Of a stretch of 64,000 nucleotides of DNA, positions 44,489 through 53,078 are shown in pieces. The stretch spans positions 62,001 through 126,000 of the forward strand of contig JAAUZE010000005.1 of assembly GCA_014804755.1 (NCBI GenBank). The letters are read 5' to 3'. Each line of letters starts with the position of its first letter. Positions within the stretch are counted from its first letter, which is position 1. Under the pieces are notes generated by a model. That model worked only from the letters and a program-made list of their open reading frames with translations, did no database searches and had not been told where the DNA came from. A program made the translations under genes and the position numbers. The stretch is from Lachnospiraceae bacterium (GTDB lineage: Bacteria; Bacillota; Clostridia; Lachnospirales; Lachnospiraceae).

Positions 44489-46420
44489 CTAATGTTTGAC
44501 TTTTATTGCGATCACCAGACCGCCTAAGAGTACCAGCACAGAAATGCCGAGCAAAACGAAAGTTTCTGCCGTAATACCGGATGAAGAACGATCACTCCCG
44601 GGCTCCGTTCGTCCCTGATCCTGCCAGGAGGCGCGCATCTCATCCCTCTGTCCGGCATCCGGTGCAAACGGCATTCCGCCAGTCTCCGTCGTTTCCCGGC
44701 TATCCTCCCGGCTCTCACCATCCGTTATCTCGCTCCTATCAAGCGGTTCCATATCCTGACCGCCGAAAGGTTCCATATTCTGTCCGTCCGGAAATTCCAT
44801 GTTCTGTCCATCCGGAAATTCCATGTCCTGCCCTCCCGGAAGTTCCATGTTCTGCCCTCCGGAAGGTTCCATATTCTGCCCGTCTGGGAATTCCATGCCC
44901 TGCCCATCCGGAAATTCCATGTCCTGCTCTCCCGGAGGCTCCATGCCCTGTCCATCCGGAAATTCCATGTTCTGCCCTCCGGAAGGTTCCATGTCCTGCC
45001 TGTCAGAAAACTCCGGTCTGTTCCCCTGCGAAAAATCCCCCTGCCGCCTGCCGCCGCCAAACATTCCATGCTGCTGAAACACGGAGACCGAAGTATTATC
45101 CACCGTTATCTGCTCTCTAACACCATCAATCACAATGGTACAGATGTCTCCCACTTTCAGGTCAGGTGTACTGAGTACCATATGGGAAAAGCTGCATGGA
45201 ATTTCTTCCGAAAGAAGTTCTCTGCCTTCAGCATCCTCCAAGCTTATGATCGTACCTGCATCCGCGCTTTTGCTATATACCAGAAAGCCCTGCGTGGAAG
45301 ATGCATCAAATCCCTCCGCCATCATACTGCCGCCGCAGGCGATCACGATACCGCCGCTTACGACACACTCGCCGCCGTTTTCACTCCCGCAGTCGAGCGC
45401 ACAATTCCCACCACTGTCCGAAACGCTGATAAATACGCTGCCGCCCTCAATGTAAATATCGCCGTTGGAATCCAGTCCGTCTGCGTCCCTGCCGCGATCA
45501 TTTATGATCGCAATCTCTCCGCCTGTGATACGGATGACTGAGTTTTCACCGCTGCCACTCGCGTTGATTCCGTCATCCGTCGGCATAATCTCAATGGTTC
45601 CCCCGGCGATCGTGATGCTTATGGCTTCCAGTCCTTCATAACAGTCAGGAATCGTAATACTTCCCGATTCCACATAAAGAAATGCCGTCTCCTCATCATT
45701 CGATACCGTGATTCCGTCATCACCGGCAGAGATAGAAATCACGGCCTCCCGGATACGCACACTGTCATTCGCATGGATACCGTCCTGCACCGCGTTGATC
45801 GTAATATTGCCGCCGGCGATCACCAGATCATCATTGCATACGATTCCATGCTGATATTCAGCATTCACCAAAAGCGCACCGGCGCCGTTGATCGTCAGAT
45901 CATCACGGGAGTAAATCGCTCCATCCACTCCCGAAGCAATCATGTCCGCATTGTACTGCGCACCGGCAGAGATTGTGTTTTCCGTGCCGTCCGCAAGTGT
46001 CAGAACCACTTTATCCGCCTGTTCTATACGGATTGCCGCGTCATCGTCACAATGGATTGTCACCCCATCCAGCAATAGCCATATTTTGTCATTCTTATCC
46101 GCATCAATGATCACGCTTCCGTCTGTCAGCTCACCGGAAAGTACATAATAACCCGCGCTGACGATGTAAACATCCCCATGATAAACATAGGCTCCGCTTC
46201 CCGTGATCGTGCTGCCCTTATCAGACAATATGATCTTTGTGGCGGAGGACGTATTCCAATCCTCGCTCAGATCGTCTTCGGTAAACAGACTGCCATCTGC
46301 TTCTGCGCTTACAATGGGCGTAACACCAAAATTCCTGCCGTTCATAAACAAAATTGTCAGCACGATCATAAGAATGGCAGCAGTTATACAAATGATGTCA
46401 ATCTTTTTATGCGTTGACAC
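44489..46420 (-). CDS. Beta-helix carbohydrate-binding-like surface protein (Cthe_2159 type)
   Basis: The 643-residue protein has an N-terminal signal anchor (about 8-27), then about 400 residues of repeated short strands with patterns such as GVTIHCDDDAAIRI, DGIHANDSVRI and DGLDSNGDIYIEGG, as in parallel beta-helix proteins. The overall pattern is that of the Cthe_2159 (DUF4353) family, whose founding member binds acidic polysaccharide. A Gln/Met/Pro-rich repeat linker (about 475-565) leads to a C-terminal membrane helix (about 618-640). It sits 12 nt after a DUF4956 gene in an operon with a VTC protein. Binding of pectin-like or wall polymers is inferred. Confidence 0.8.
   Translation of the reverse strand: MSTHKKIDIICITAAILMIVLTILFMNGRNFGVTPIVSAEADGSLFTEDDLSEDWNTSSATKIILSDKGSTITGSGAYVYHGDVYIVSAGYYVLSGELTDGSVIIDADKNDKIWLLLDGVTIHCDDDAAIRIEQADKVVLTLADGTENTISAGAQYNADMIASGVDGAIYSRDDLTINGAGALLVNAEYQHGIVCNDDLVIAGGNITINAVQDGIHANDSVRIREAVISISAGDDGITVSNDEETAFLYVESGSITIPDCYEGLEAISITIAGGTIEIMPTDDGINASGSGENSVIRITGGEIAIINDRGRDADGLDSNGDIYIEGGSVFISVSDSGGNCALDCGSENGGECVVSGGIVIACGGSMMAEGFDASSTQGFLVYSKSADAGTIISLEDAEGRELLSEEIPCSFSHMVLSTPDLKVGDICTIVIDGVREQITVDNTSVSVFQQHGMFGGGRRQGDFSQGNRPEFSDRQDMEPSGGQNMEFPDGQGMEPPGEQDMEFPDGQGMEFPDGQNMEPSGGQNMELPGGQDMEFPDGQNMEFPDGQNMEPFGGQDMEPLDRSEITDGESREDSRETTETGGMPFAPDAGQRDEMRASWQDQGRTEPGSDRSSSGITAETFVLLGISVLVLLGGLVIAIKVKH
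44745..45004 (-). repeat. Degenerate 27-bp tandem repeats in the linker
   Basis: About ten units encode the 9-residue motif G-Q-x-M-E-F/P-P-D/G-G of the surface protein. Some neighbouring copies are identical at DNA level over 20 bases or more, so unit number may vary between strains. Confidence 0.8.
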
Positions 46421-46432
46421 GGATCACCCTCC

Positions 46433-47104
46433 TCACCCTATGTAATCCCCGTTATAGCTGACTAAAACCGCGCTGTTTACTCCCTGCATTTCTGACAGGG
46501 CATTGATAAAGTCCGTATTGTCATCTTTTAACCGGATTTCCATCGTCAGTTCCAGACTGCCCTTTTGTGCGCTTTTGCTTTTGACCGTACACCCCTGTGT
46601 CATTTCCTCAAGGTACGCCTTTGCCGCGATCTCGCTGTCGTGTCCGTCACATTGGATAATCACAATGTAAGGGATGCAATGCGGTTTCTGATTCACAAAA
46701 ATAAGAAGCATCACTCCGATGATAACGCTTCCGATCACAGCAAGCGGAATCATTCCGGCTGCCAGCACGATCCCTCCTGCAATCGCCCAAAACAAAAACG
46801 CAATGTCGAGCGGTTCTTTAATAGCTGTGCGGAAACGGACAATGGACAATGCGCCCACCATTCCGAGCGACAGCACGACGTTGCTTGTCACGGCAAGGAT
46901 CACCAAAGTCGTGATCATGGTCAAAGCGATCAACGTCACGCCGAAGCTGGAGGAATACATCACTCCCTGATAGGTCTTTTTATAGACAAAAAAAATAAAC
47001 ATTCCCAATCCTATGGAAAGAACAAGCGCCAGCGCCATATCGAAAAGACTGACCGCGGATACATTCTCCAGAAAACCGGACTTAAAAATATCCTGAAATG
47101 TCAT
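46433..47104 (-). CDS. DUF4956 membrane protein
   Basis: The 223-residue protein has four membrane helices (about 15-125) and a soluble C-terminal domain. The pattern RFRTAIKEPLDIAFLFWAIAGG marks DUF4956, commonly found beside VTC-domain and CotH-type genes. Its role is unknown; a part in polyphosphate or surface-polymer handling has been suggested by context. The start at 47104 has GAAGGAGG just upstream; the frame begins 42 nt earlier inside the VTC gene but without a ribosome site there. Confidence 0.85.
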   Translation of the reverse strand: MTFQDIFKSGFLENVSAVSLFDMALALVLSIGLGMFIFFVYKKTYQGVMYSSSFGVTLIALTMITTLVILAVTSNVVLSLGMVGALSIVRFRTAIKEPLDIAFLFWAIAGGIVLAAGMIPLAVIGSVIIGVMLLIFVNQKPHCIPYIVIIQCDGHDSEIAAKAYLEEMTQGCTVKSKSAQKGSLELTMEIRLKDDNTDFINALSEMQGVNSAVLVSYNGDYIG

Positions 47105-47120
47105 AGAAAACCTCCTTCGT

Positions 47121-47792
47121 TTAACCGTAAATACGGCATTGTGCATATTTTGAAAAAGCGGTTACCCGACGTCCGGGAAGTCTGACCGCATCACGGATGA
47201 TGTCCGGCAGAAAGTGATCCCATTTCACCTCCAGAATGATCGGAGCGTCCCCAGCCGGAACCGTAATACAGTCCGGATTTAAGAAATCCGAACAGCAAAA
47301 ACCTGCCCGTATGTGATAATCGAGCGTGACCCGGACATTGCCGGGCTTAAAGAAAAACGGTTCCCGCATATAATCCACAATGATCTTGGGACGCAATCCC
47401 TGTATTCGCATTTTGGCATATAACTCGCGAACCAATTCCTCCGAACTGTGCGGCATCCATAGGAGACTTCCCTCTGCAATGGCCTGCGCCTGGCTTTCGG
47501 TGAGCACGGCTCTTTGCTTTTTCCCAAGTCCGCCTATCTTACTCTTCTTCTCCAAATAGATTTTGGAGGTATCGCCGTTATAATAGCGAATGCGGAATTT
47601 TTCCCTGCGGCTGACACCGTCCAATTTTTCCCTAAGCGCCTGATCGGTCCTATTATCAAAGTACAGACTCCGTATCTGATATTTACCGTCAACCGCATGA
47701 GGATCAGGGCTTGTGAGCGCACGCAGCCGCTGTCGCAGAACCAGAAGATCGGCTTGATTGATCTCGTGCTTCCATTCATGTCGATATTCCAT
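47121..47792 (-). CDS. VTC-domain protein (polyphosphate polymerase-like)
   Basis: The 223-residue protein has the triphosphate-tunnel pattern of the VTC family: RHEWKHEI, then IRSLYFDN, then KFRIRYYNGD with IYLEKKSKI, and IILEVKWDHFLP near the end. Eukaryotic VTC4 makes polyphosphate from ATP; bacterial copies are presumed to have similar activity, which is not shown. The start follows GGAGG. The frame ends 16 nt before DUF4956. It is the first gene of the operon. Confidence 0.87.
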   Translation of the reverse strand: MEYRHEWKHEINQADLLVLRQRLRALTSPDPHAVDGKYQIRSLYFDNRTDQALREKLDGVSRREKFRIRYYNGDTSKIYLEKKSKIGGLGKKQRAVLTESQAQAIAEGSLLWMPHSSEELVRELYAKMRIQGLRPKIIVDYMREPFFFKPGNVRVTLDYHIRAGFCCSDFLNPDCITVPAGDAPIILEVKWDHFLPDIIRDAVRLPGRRVTAFSKYAQCRIYG

Positions 47793-48137
47793 ACAAATCC
47801 TCCGTGTTATTAATATTCTCCAAATCTGATTCTTGTTAAGTCTATACTCCGAACATGATTATCCGGTGAAGTTTTTGTGAAAATTTTGTGATAAAAAGAA
47901 TATATCTTATATAACGAAAAAGCTTACAAATACTCTTTATTTCTTATTTTTAATTTTACAACGAATCAAAACATTTCAAAATGGCACCATTTATTCTTCA
48001 TTCTATTTTTCCTTATTTGAATACATAATACTACACGCATAAAGCGTTGCGTAATAATGGCATATTGACAAGAAAAAAGCAAGATATCAACCTTGCTTTT
48101 TTGAGATGGAAAAAGCTCTTGAATTATCCGACCGCCG
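47793..48137. other. AT-rich intergenic region with one terminator
   Basis: I see no gene here. It should hold the promoter of the VTC operon, but no pair of elements is convincing. The nitroreductase terminator lies at its right end. Confidence 0.6.
48073..48102 (-). terminator. Terminator after the nitroreductase gene
   Basis: AAAAAAGCAAG (48073-48083) pairs with CTTGCTTTTTT (48092-48102), giving a T run on both strands. Confidence 0.85.
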
Positions 48138-48644
48138 TCAAAGATATGTTACCCTTGTCTCGTCAAGAAAACCTCTTGCATCGGGTGTTTCATCCGCTTT
48201 GCCGACAGCGATGACTGCCAGCGGAATACTGCTGACAGACAAAACCTTCTGCATATCCTCCACCCGCTGTGCAAGCGGATAACAGCCGCACCAACAAGTT
48301 CCATACCCTAATTCCTTCGCCGCGAGCAGAATATTCTGGGCTGCAGCGCCGCAGTCCTGAGGCCAGAAGCCCTCACAGATGTTTTCCTGAAGATCCGGTC
48401 TGCCGCAGATCACGATCGCTGTCGGAGCGGTGGCAAGCATCTGGGTATACGGCATCACCTGCATGATTTTTTCTTTCACTTCACGGCTCTCCACAACAAC
48501 AAACTCCCAAGGTCTTGTATTGCAGGCACTGGGCGCCATCATAGCTGCCTCCAGCATCTGAGTGATATGCTCCCGCGGCACGCCTGTCTCCGGATCATAT
48601 TTGCGGATACTTCTTCGGGATTTGATTGCGTCTAATGTATTCAT
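48138..48644 (-). CDS. Nitroreductase-family flavoprotein
   Basis: The 168-residue protein shows the family pattern of an SRRSIRKY N-terminal flavin loop, APSACNTRPWEFVVV, and AAQNILLAAKELGYGTCWCGCYP. It should bind FMN and reduce quinones or nitro compounds with NAD(P)H. It is monocistronic, with a strong AAGGAGG site and a promoter region that holds two palindromes. Confidence 0.93.
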   Translation of the reverse strand: MNTLDAIKSRRSIRKYDPETGVPREHITQMLEAAMMAPSACNTRPWEFVVVESREVKEKIMQVMPYTQMLATAPTAIVICGRPDLQENICEGFWPQDCGAAAQNILLAAKELGYGTCWCGCYPLAQRVEDMQKVLSVSSIPLAVIAVGKADETPDARGFLDETRVTYL

Positions 48645-48675
48645 GTTACGTCCTCCTTATTATAAAAAATATCAA

Positions 48676-48720
48676 ATATCGACGATATCATCATAAAATG
48701 GATAAATTGATATTATCAAT
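48676..48720 (-). promoter_or_regulatory. Nitroreductase promoter with two palindromes
   Basis: ATTGATA-T-TATCAAT (48706-48720) is a perfect palindrome that includes the -35 TTGATA. A TATGAT -10 lies 18 nt further. A second palindrome, ATATCG-A-CGATAT (48676-48688), follows the -10. A redox- or drug-sensing repressor is a reasonable guess. Confidence 0.5.
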
Positions 48721-48730
48721 CATTTCTGCA

Positions 48731-49642
48731 TTACACCTGCCGTTTCCTCTGGGGATGATAAATAATCCGAATATAGTCGCTGTCCTTTACATCCATATCA
48801 CCAAGATACATACGTTCATGCTCAGGCACTGCTAAGTAAAGTTGTTTTAATCTTTCCCTTTTTTGCTCTGTGGGCCATTCCAAATAATCATGGTAAGCCA
48901 TAATGCAACGTTGTGCGGCATCATCTTCTCCCGCAGTTCGCACGCACCACTGTTCTATCTCCTTGATGCGTTCCTCTTTTGCTATTGGATTTGTAAGCAG
49001 ACATACCTTAACTTTCCCCAAATCAGGCATATATAGCCATTCTCCCCCTACCGGATAGGAATACAGAATATTCGCCTTAATCATATCTGTAATCTCTTCT
49101 AAGCTGAATAATCTGTCATCCTCCATACCAATCCGAAAATGCTTGTCCTCATAGACGGATAGTTCTGTAATACAAAGTCTGTCCTCCTTACGGTAAACTG
49201 TCGTCTGCTGGCTGCCATTTATAACTTTTTTTAACAAATTTCCTTCTTCTCTATACGGAGTGCCCGGAGCTGCCGTAAAAGTATACCTTTCGTTTATCCT
49301 CTCGTTTTTTTTGATTTCATGAAGATTTTTTAAGTCAGGATTCATCTGTTTCACAATATCTGCTACGCGCTCATAAAAGCTGTCATTATCATAAATCCAG
49401 CTGGCTTCTTGAATCTCAAACCGTCCAATTCCATGAACAGAAAACGGTTTATTGCAAGGAATTCGCGGCACAACCCAGCCCTTATCTATCTCGTCACGAA
49501 ATCCTTTTAAATCCACTGCATGCCAACAGTCAATCACACCATCCTCATACACCGAAAGCTTCACGTGAAAATAATCTCCGTTATGGATGATACCCGGAAT
49601 ACATGCGCCCTCTATGCGTCTACTGTAATATATTTTTTCCAT
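48731..49642 (-). CDS. Hypothetical protein, unknown family
   Basis: The 303-residue protein is soluble, with no signal or membrane segment. It is rich in aromatic and charged residues. Its N-terminal part (KLSVYEDGVIDCWHAVDLKGF, VVPRIPCNKPFSVHGIGRFEI) and the middle phrase ITELSVYEDKHFRIG suggest two related beta-rich modules. I do not recognise a family. AAGGAG precedes the start. It stands between the nitroreductase and alarmone synthetase genes with gaps on both sides. Confidence 0.7.
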   Translation of the reverse strand: MEKIYYSRRIEGACIPGIIHNGDYFHVKLSVYEDGVIDCWHAVDLKGFRDEIDKGWVVPRIPCNKPFSVHGIGRFEIQEASWIYDNDSFYERVADIVKQMNPDLKNLHEIKKNERINERYTFTAAPGTPYREEGNLLKKVINGSQQTTVYRKEDRLCITELSVYEDKHFRIGMEDDRLFSLEEITDMIKANILYSYPVGGEWLYMPDLGKVKVCLLTNPIAKEERIKEIEQWCVRTAGEDDAAQRCIMAYHDYLEWPTEQKRERLKQLYLAVPEHERMYLGDMDVKDSDYIRIIYHPQRKRQV

Positions 49643-49701
49643 TGAAAATATCTCCTTATTTATGAAAAAAACATTTTGCTCACTGTGTCAATTCCACACA
49701 T

Positions 49702-50364
49702 TTACTCATTATATTCAATTCTTGCGCGTATCCGTTGCATGCGCGCATCCAATCGTGCGCTCTCCTCCGCACACTCTTTCAATTCCGCCGCAATCTCCTC
49801 CGCACAATTCAGATCTTTTTTATAACGCATCTTGTGCTCTAATGACGCCCAGAAATCCATTGCGATCGTACGAAGCTGAACCTCCACGCGCATCAGTCGT
49901 TTTTCGTCCGCGAGAAAGATCGGTGTTTCAATGATCAGATGCAGGCTGCGATAGCCGTTCGCTTTCGGATGGCGGATATAATCCTTGGATGACACCAGTT
50001 CCACATCATCCTGCTGCAGCAGATAACGCGCGATCAGATAGACATCCTCCGGAAAGGAACAGATCACCCGGATTCCTGCAACATCGTTCAGGTTTTCTTC
50101 AATGCTCGTTACCGTCTGTGGAAGCCCCTTGCGTCTCAATTTATCTGAAATGCTGCGCGGATTCTTTAATCTGGTCTTGATCGTCTCAATGGGGTTGCGG
50201 TCATACTGCTGAGACAGTGTTTCATTCAGGACGCGGATCTTTGTTTCGACCTCCATGATCGCACAACGGTAGCATGCCATCAAAAAAGAGACTTGCTTTC
50301 CCACCTGTTCTAGCTTTGAGAGCTCTATCAATTCCGTTCCTGTTTCTTCCGATTTTATGATCAT
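49702..50364 (-). CDS. Small alarmone synthetase, (p)ppGpp (RelA/SpoT domain)
   Basis: The 220-residue protein contains only the synthetase domain: DVAGIRVICSFPEDVY, then KDYIRHPKANGYRSLH and VEVQLRTIAMDFWASLEHKMRYK, which carry the GTP and ATP sites. There is no hydrolase, TGS or ACT domain, as in RelQ/RelP-type enzymes. It makes pppGpp or ppGpp from ATP and GTP/GDP under stress. I chose the ATG at 50364 (GGAGG 11 nt upstream); the frame is open to an ATG at 50409 with a poor ribosome site. The leader contains a striking set of repeats and hairpins. Confidence 0.93.
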   Translation of the reverse strand: MIIKSEETGTELIELSKLEQVGKQVSFLMACYRCAIMEVETKIRVLNETLSQQYDRNPIETIKTRLKNPRSISDKLRRKGLPQTVTSIEENLNDVAGIRVICSFPEDVYLIARYLLQQDDVELVSSKDYIRHPKANGYRSLHLIIETPIFLADEKRLMRVEVQLRTIAMDFWASLEHKMRYKKDLNCAEEIAAELKECAEESARLDARMQRIRARIEYNE

Positions 50365-50385
50365 GCTTTTCCGAACCTCCGTAAA

Positions 50386-50558
50386 ACGCTTGCTTTCCTT
50401 TGCGCCCATGTTAAGTCACCGAGCCTCGCAAACACGCGCTAACGCGCTTCCTGTCCGATTTCATCGGACGTTTGCTCGGTAATGGCGCAAGAAAAACAAA
50501 TGCCCGTAAAAGCAGTCCCTGCTTTTGCGGACGCTTGTTTTCCTTTGCGCCTATTATA
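50386..50558 (-). ncRNA. Repeat-rich, structured leader of the alarmone synthetase gene
   Basis: Read on the minus strand, an extended -10 (TGATATAAT, -10 at 50553-50558) is followed by a 21-bp repeat (50531-50551). Next come a hairpin (AAAAGCAG/CTGCTTTT, 50508-50526) and a segment complementary to the repeat (50484-50499). A branched structure follows, closed by ACCGAGC/GCTCGGT (50474-50480 with 50418-50424), enclosing hairpins at 50453-50469 and 50435-50447. A second copy of the 21-bp repeat (50386-50406, one mismatch) lies just before GGAGG. Either repeat copy could pair with the same segment. Structure is inferred by eye. Confidence 0.5.
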
Positions 50559-50600
50559 TCACAAAACCAGTCCCGAAAAACTTATCTTTCTATAAAGATT

Positions 50601-51185
50601 TTATAATGAATTTAGGCGGCATTCCAACTGGCAGTCATACGGCTCTGCCTCCACATGTTTTTGCTCATAGACCTCTGCCTCCACGCATCCCATCTTTTGA
50701 TAAAAATTCTGGCTTTCTACCGCCGAATGCGCCGAAATATATAATTTCCCGGCGCCCTGCTTCTTTGCCCATTGTTTTGCTGCAAGAAACAGCGCCGCTC
50801 CGATTCCCCTGCCTCGCATATCCTCCGAAACATGAATGCTCGTCAGGTCAAGATAGTTCTGTTCTCCGCCAAACAACGTACTTTCCACAGAAGTAAAGCC
50901 CTTCAATCTGCCGTCATAAAAAGCGGCATACACAAACCCGCCTGTCAGTACCGTGTTTTTCAGACATGCGACCAACGTATGATAATCGGCTTCCGTCCAG
51001 TCGTCAATAAACGGATCATCCTTCACCGTCCACTCCCCGTTTTCTCTGCGGCGGCATTTTGTGACAACCTGACGACGGTTGAAATTCGCAAACAGCTCCA
51101 TGCAGATTTCGTCCTCCCCCAATTCCCGATAATGAATTCTGTTTTCCTCTCCGTCCTGATACAGGATCTTGCTTTCATCATTCAT
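50601..51185 (-). CDS. GNAT-family N-acetyltransferase
   Basis: The 194-residue protein has the acetyl-CoA-binding pattern IHVSEDMRGRGIGAALFLAAKQWA (R/Q-x-x-G-x-G at the loop) and the SAVESQNFYQKMGC motif B. The substrate is unknown. The ATG at 51185 has AAAGGAG upstream and overlaps the stop of the histidine kinase gene by 8 nt, so it belongs to the two-component/ABC operon. It may modify an antibiotic or peptide, by analogy with resistance clusters. Confidence 0.9.
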   Translation of the reverse strand: MNDESKILYQDGEENRIHYRELGEDEICMELFANFNRRQVVTKCRRRENGEWTVKDDPFIDDWTEADYHTLVACLKNTVLTGGFVYAAFYDGRLKGFTSVESTLFGGEQNYLDLTSIHVSEDMRGRGIGAALFLAAKQWAKKQGAGKLYISAHSAVESQNFYQKMGCVEAEVYEQKHVEAEPYDCQLECRLNSL

Positions 51186-52098
51186 ATTTTCTGCTGCTCC
51201 TTTCCGCTCTGTCAAACATCACCGTTATCATAAATCGGTCTTCTTCCAGCGATGCGCGCGTCTCCGCGCCCATTTTCTCCGCCAAAGAGCGCGCGATCGA
51301 AAGCCCAAGCCCCGTCGAACTGTTCGCCCTCGCGCTGTCCGCCTTGTAAAACCGCTCAAATACCCTGTCAATGTCAATCTGTTCCGCGTGCTCCACCTTA
51401 TTTGCGCAGGAAAAAATAATCTTTTTTTCTTCCGCCGCCAATTGGATGCGCACATCTTTTTTACCATGCTCTAAGCTGTTTTTTATGATATTTTGCAGCA
51501 TCCGTCCGATCATCGTCTCATTGCCGCAGGTATAAACGCGCTCCTCACACACTGACACCTGCGGTTCTAAGCCGCGCGCCTTGCAGTCCTCGTAAAAAGA
51601 AAACACCGTGTCATATACGATCCGGTTTAATTCTACGCGCTCCATAGCGTGAAGATAGGCGTTGTCCTGAAGCTTAGCATATAAAAAAAGCTCATCCAGA
51701 ATCCCGCGCAGCGCCTCAATCCTTTTTCGGATAATTCCGATATAGCGCGCCTGCTCGTCCTTCGAGTCGCTCTCCTCAAGGAGCTGAACATACCCGTCAA
51801 GCGAGGTTAAGGGCGTCCGAATGTCATGGGAGAGATTTGTGATCGTCTCCCTGATCACCGTTTCCTGTGTTTCAACTGTCCGCCGCTTTTCCTCCGTCTC
51901 AATCAACAGCGCATTGACCTCATCCGCAAGCGTTTCCAGTCCGAAATACGGTCCATCTGCAGACAATTTCATGTTTGTCTGATGATGATTGATAAACTGA
52001 AGCTGGCGGCAGATGCTTTTCACCTGCCGCCGATACCGGATCACAATACTCCATGCCGCCGCCATACAGGCGGCTGTTATTGCCAATATCCACTCCAT
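51178..52098 (-). CDS. Sensor histidine kinase
   Basis: The 306-residue protein has one N-terminal membrane helix (about 3-20), a short linker, then H91 in NLSHDIRTPL, an N-box (NIIKNSLEHG) and a STGLGLSIA G-box. With almost no extracytoplasmic part it resembles intramembrane-sensing kinases that read their signal through an ABC transporter, which fits the permease gene directly upstream (50-nt gap). Confidence 0.93.
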   Translation of the reverse strand: MEWILAITAACMAAAWSIVIRYRRQVKSICRQLQFINHHQTNMKLSADGPYFGLETLADEVNALLIETEEKRRTVETQETVIRETITNLSHDIRTPLTSLDGYVQLLEESDSKDEQARYIGIIRKRIEALRGILDELFLYAKLQDNAYLHAMERVELNRIVYDTVFSFYEDCKARGLEPQVSVCEERVYTCGNETMIGRMLQNIIKNSLEHGKKDVRIQLAAEEKKIIFSCANKVEHAEQIDIDRVFERFYKADSARANSSTGLGLSIARSLAEKMGAETRASLEEDRFMITVMFDRAERSSRKYE

Positions 52099-52148
52099 GC
52101 CGTTTACTCCTTATCTTATTTCCACGCGCTTCTTTTCACAATTCATTC

Positions 52149-53078
52149 CTAGCGCACATCCCGCTTACGGTAAACAATTCCCGCAATCACTGCCGATGCC
52201 GCAATATAGATAAGCGCAAGCGTCAAAAAGCCGCCAATCTGCCGCATTGTGCTCTGGGCTGTCATCGCTTCCACCGCATAATTCAATGTATAGTGCATCA
52301 GATTAAACTGCTCTGAGGAAGGAAGGAGCACATGGATCACACGATTAAGATATATCATCAGCATTTCCACGAGACCGCTAGCAAGCAAGATTCCCGTCGT
52401 CATGGCAAATGCCGTGCTCCTCGTCACTATCGTAAGCAGCGCGATCAGACAGCCCCATGCTGCATGAAGCACATACTGCATGCAGAGCGTCCGAAACAGC
52501 GCCCCGGTAAAATCCAATGCAAGACGTCCCCGAAAAAATATCGCACTTGACACCAAACTGGCAATCGAGTATGCAGTAAAAAGGAAAAATACCTGAACCG
52601 CAACTGCCGGAAGCTTGGAGAGCGCAAGCATCTCCCGTCTCGGAATCTGTCCCGCAATATTTTTAATATAGCCCCGCTTCTGCTCCGCGTTCACAAACAG
52701 CGGAACAAAGATTGCGACAAAAACGACCAACAGACAGCCCCCCAGCTCCGACATCAGGATATCGCCCATCCCTATATCGCTGCCAATCTGGCTTTCATCC
52801 ACCGACGCGGTAATCCCCCATGTAAAACCTTCCTCCGCGCTTTCCTCTCCTACACTCGCCCATCCATCCGAAAAACCGCTCGCAAAACTCTCGGCCGGCT
52901 CCTGCGACTCTATTCCCGTTTCCTGTCCTGACGCCCTTAGCTCCTCTTCCATCGTCTCTAAGTCCACGCTCAACACAAACGACATCAGCACGGCAACTCC
53001 TGCCGCTACGACAATCATCACACGTGTGGAAACCGTATGGATCAAGCGGTACAGTTCCATTTTTATCAGTCTCATCAT
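52149..53078 (-). CDS. ABC transporter permease
   Basis: The 309-residue protein has six membrane helices and, after the first, a large extracytoplasmic loop (about 38-105) rich in Glu and Ser. The start at 53078 overlaps the stop of the ATPase gene and has GGGAGG 9 nt upstream. It forms an exporter of the BcrAB or lantibiotic-immunity type with that ATPase. Confidence 0.88.
   Translation of the reverse strand: MMRLIKMELYRLIHTVSTRVMIVVAAGVAVLMSFVLSVDLETMEEELRASGQETGIESQEPAESFASGFSDGWASVGEESAEEGFTWGITASVDESQIGSDIGMGDILMSELGGCLLVVFVAIFVPLFVNAEQKRGYIKNIAGQIPRREMLALSKLPAVAVQVFFLFTAYSIASLVSSAIFFRGRLALDFTGALFRTLCMQYVLHAAWGCLIALLTIVTRSTAFAMTTGILLASGLVEMLMIYLNRVIHVLLPSSEQFNLMHYTLNYAVEAMTAQSTMRQIGGFLTLALIYIAASAVIAGIVYRKRDVR

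Noticed and set aside
44745..45004. Array-like 27-bp repeats
   Set aside because: They are degenerate, spacer-free and code for a repetitive linker.
50435..50480. A hammerhead or other known ribozyme in the alarmone synthetase leader
   Set aside because: The CUGANGA core is missing; CCGATGAAATCGG is only a simple hairpin.
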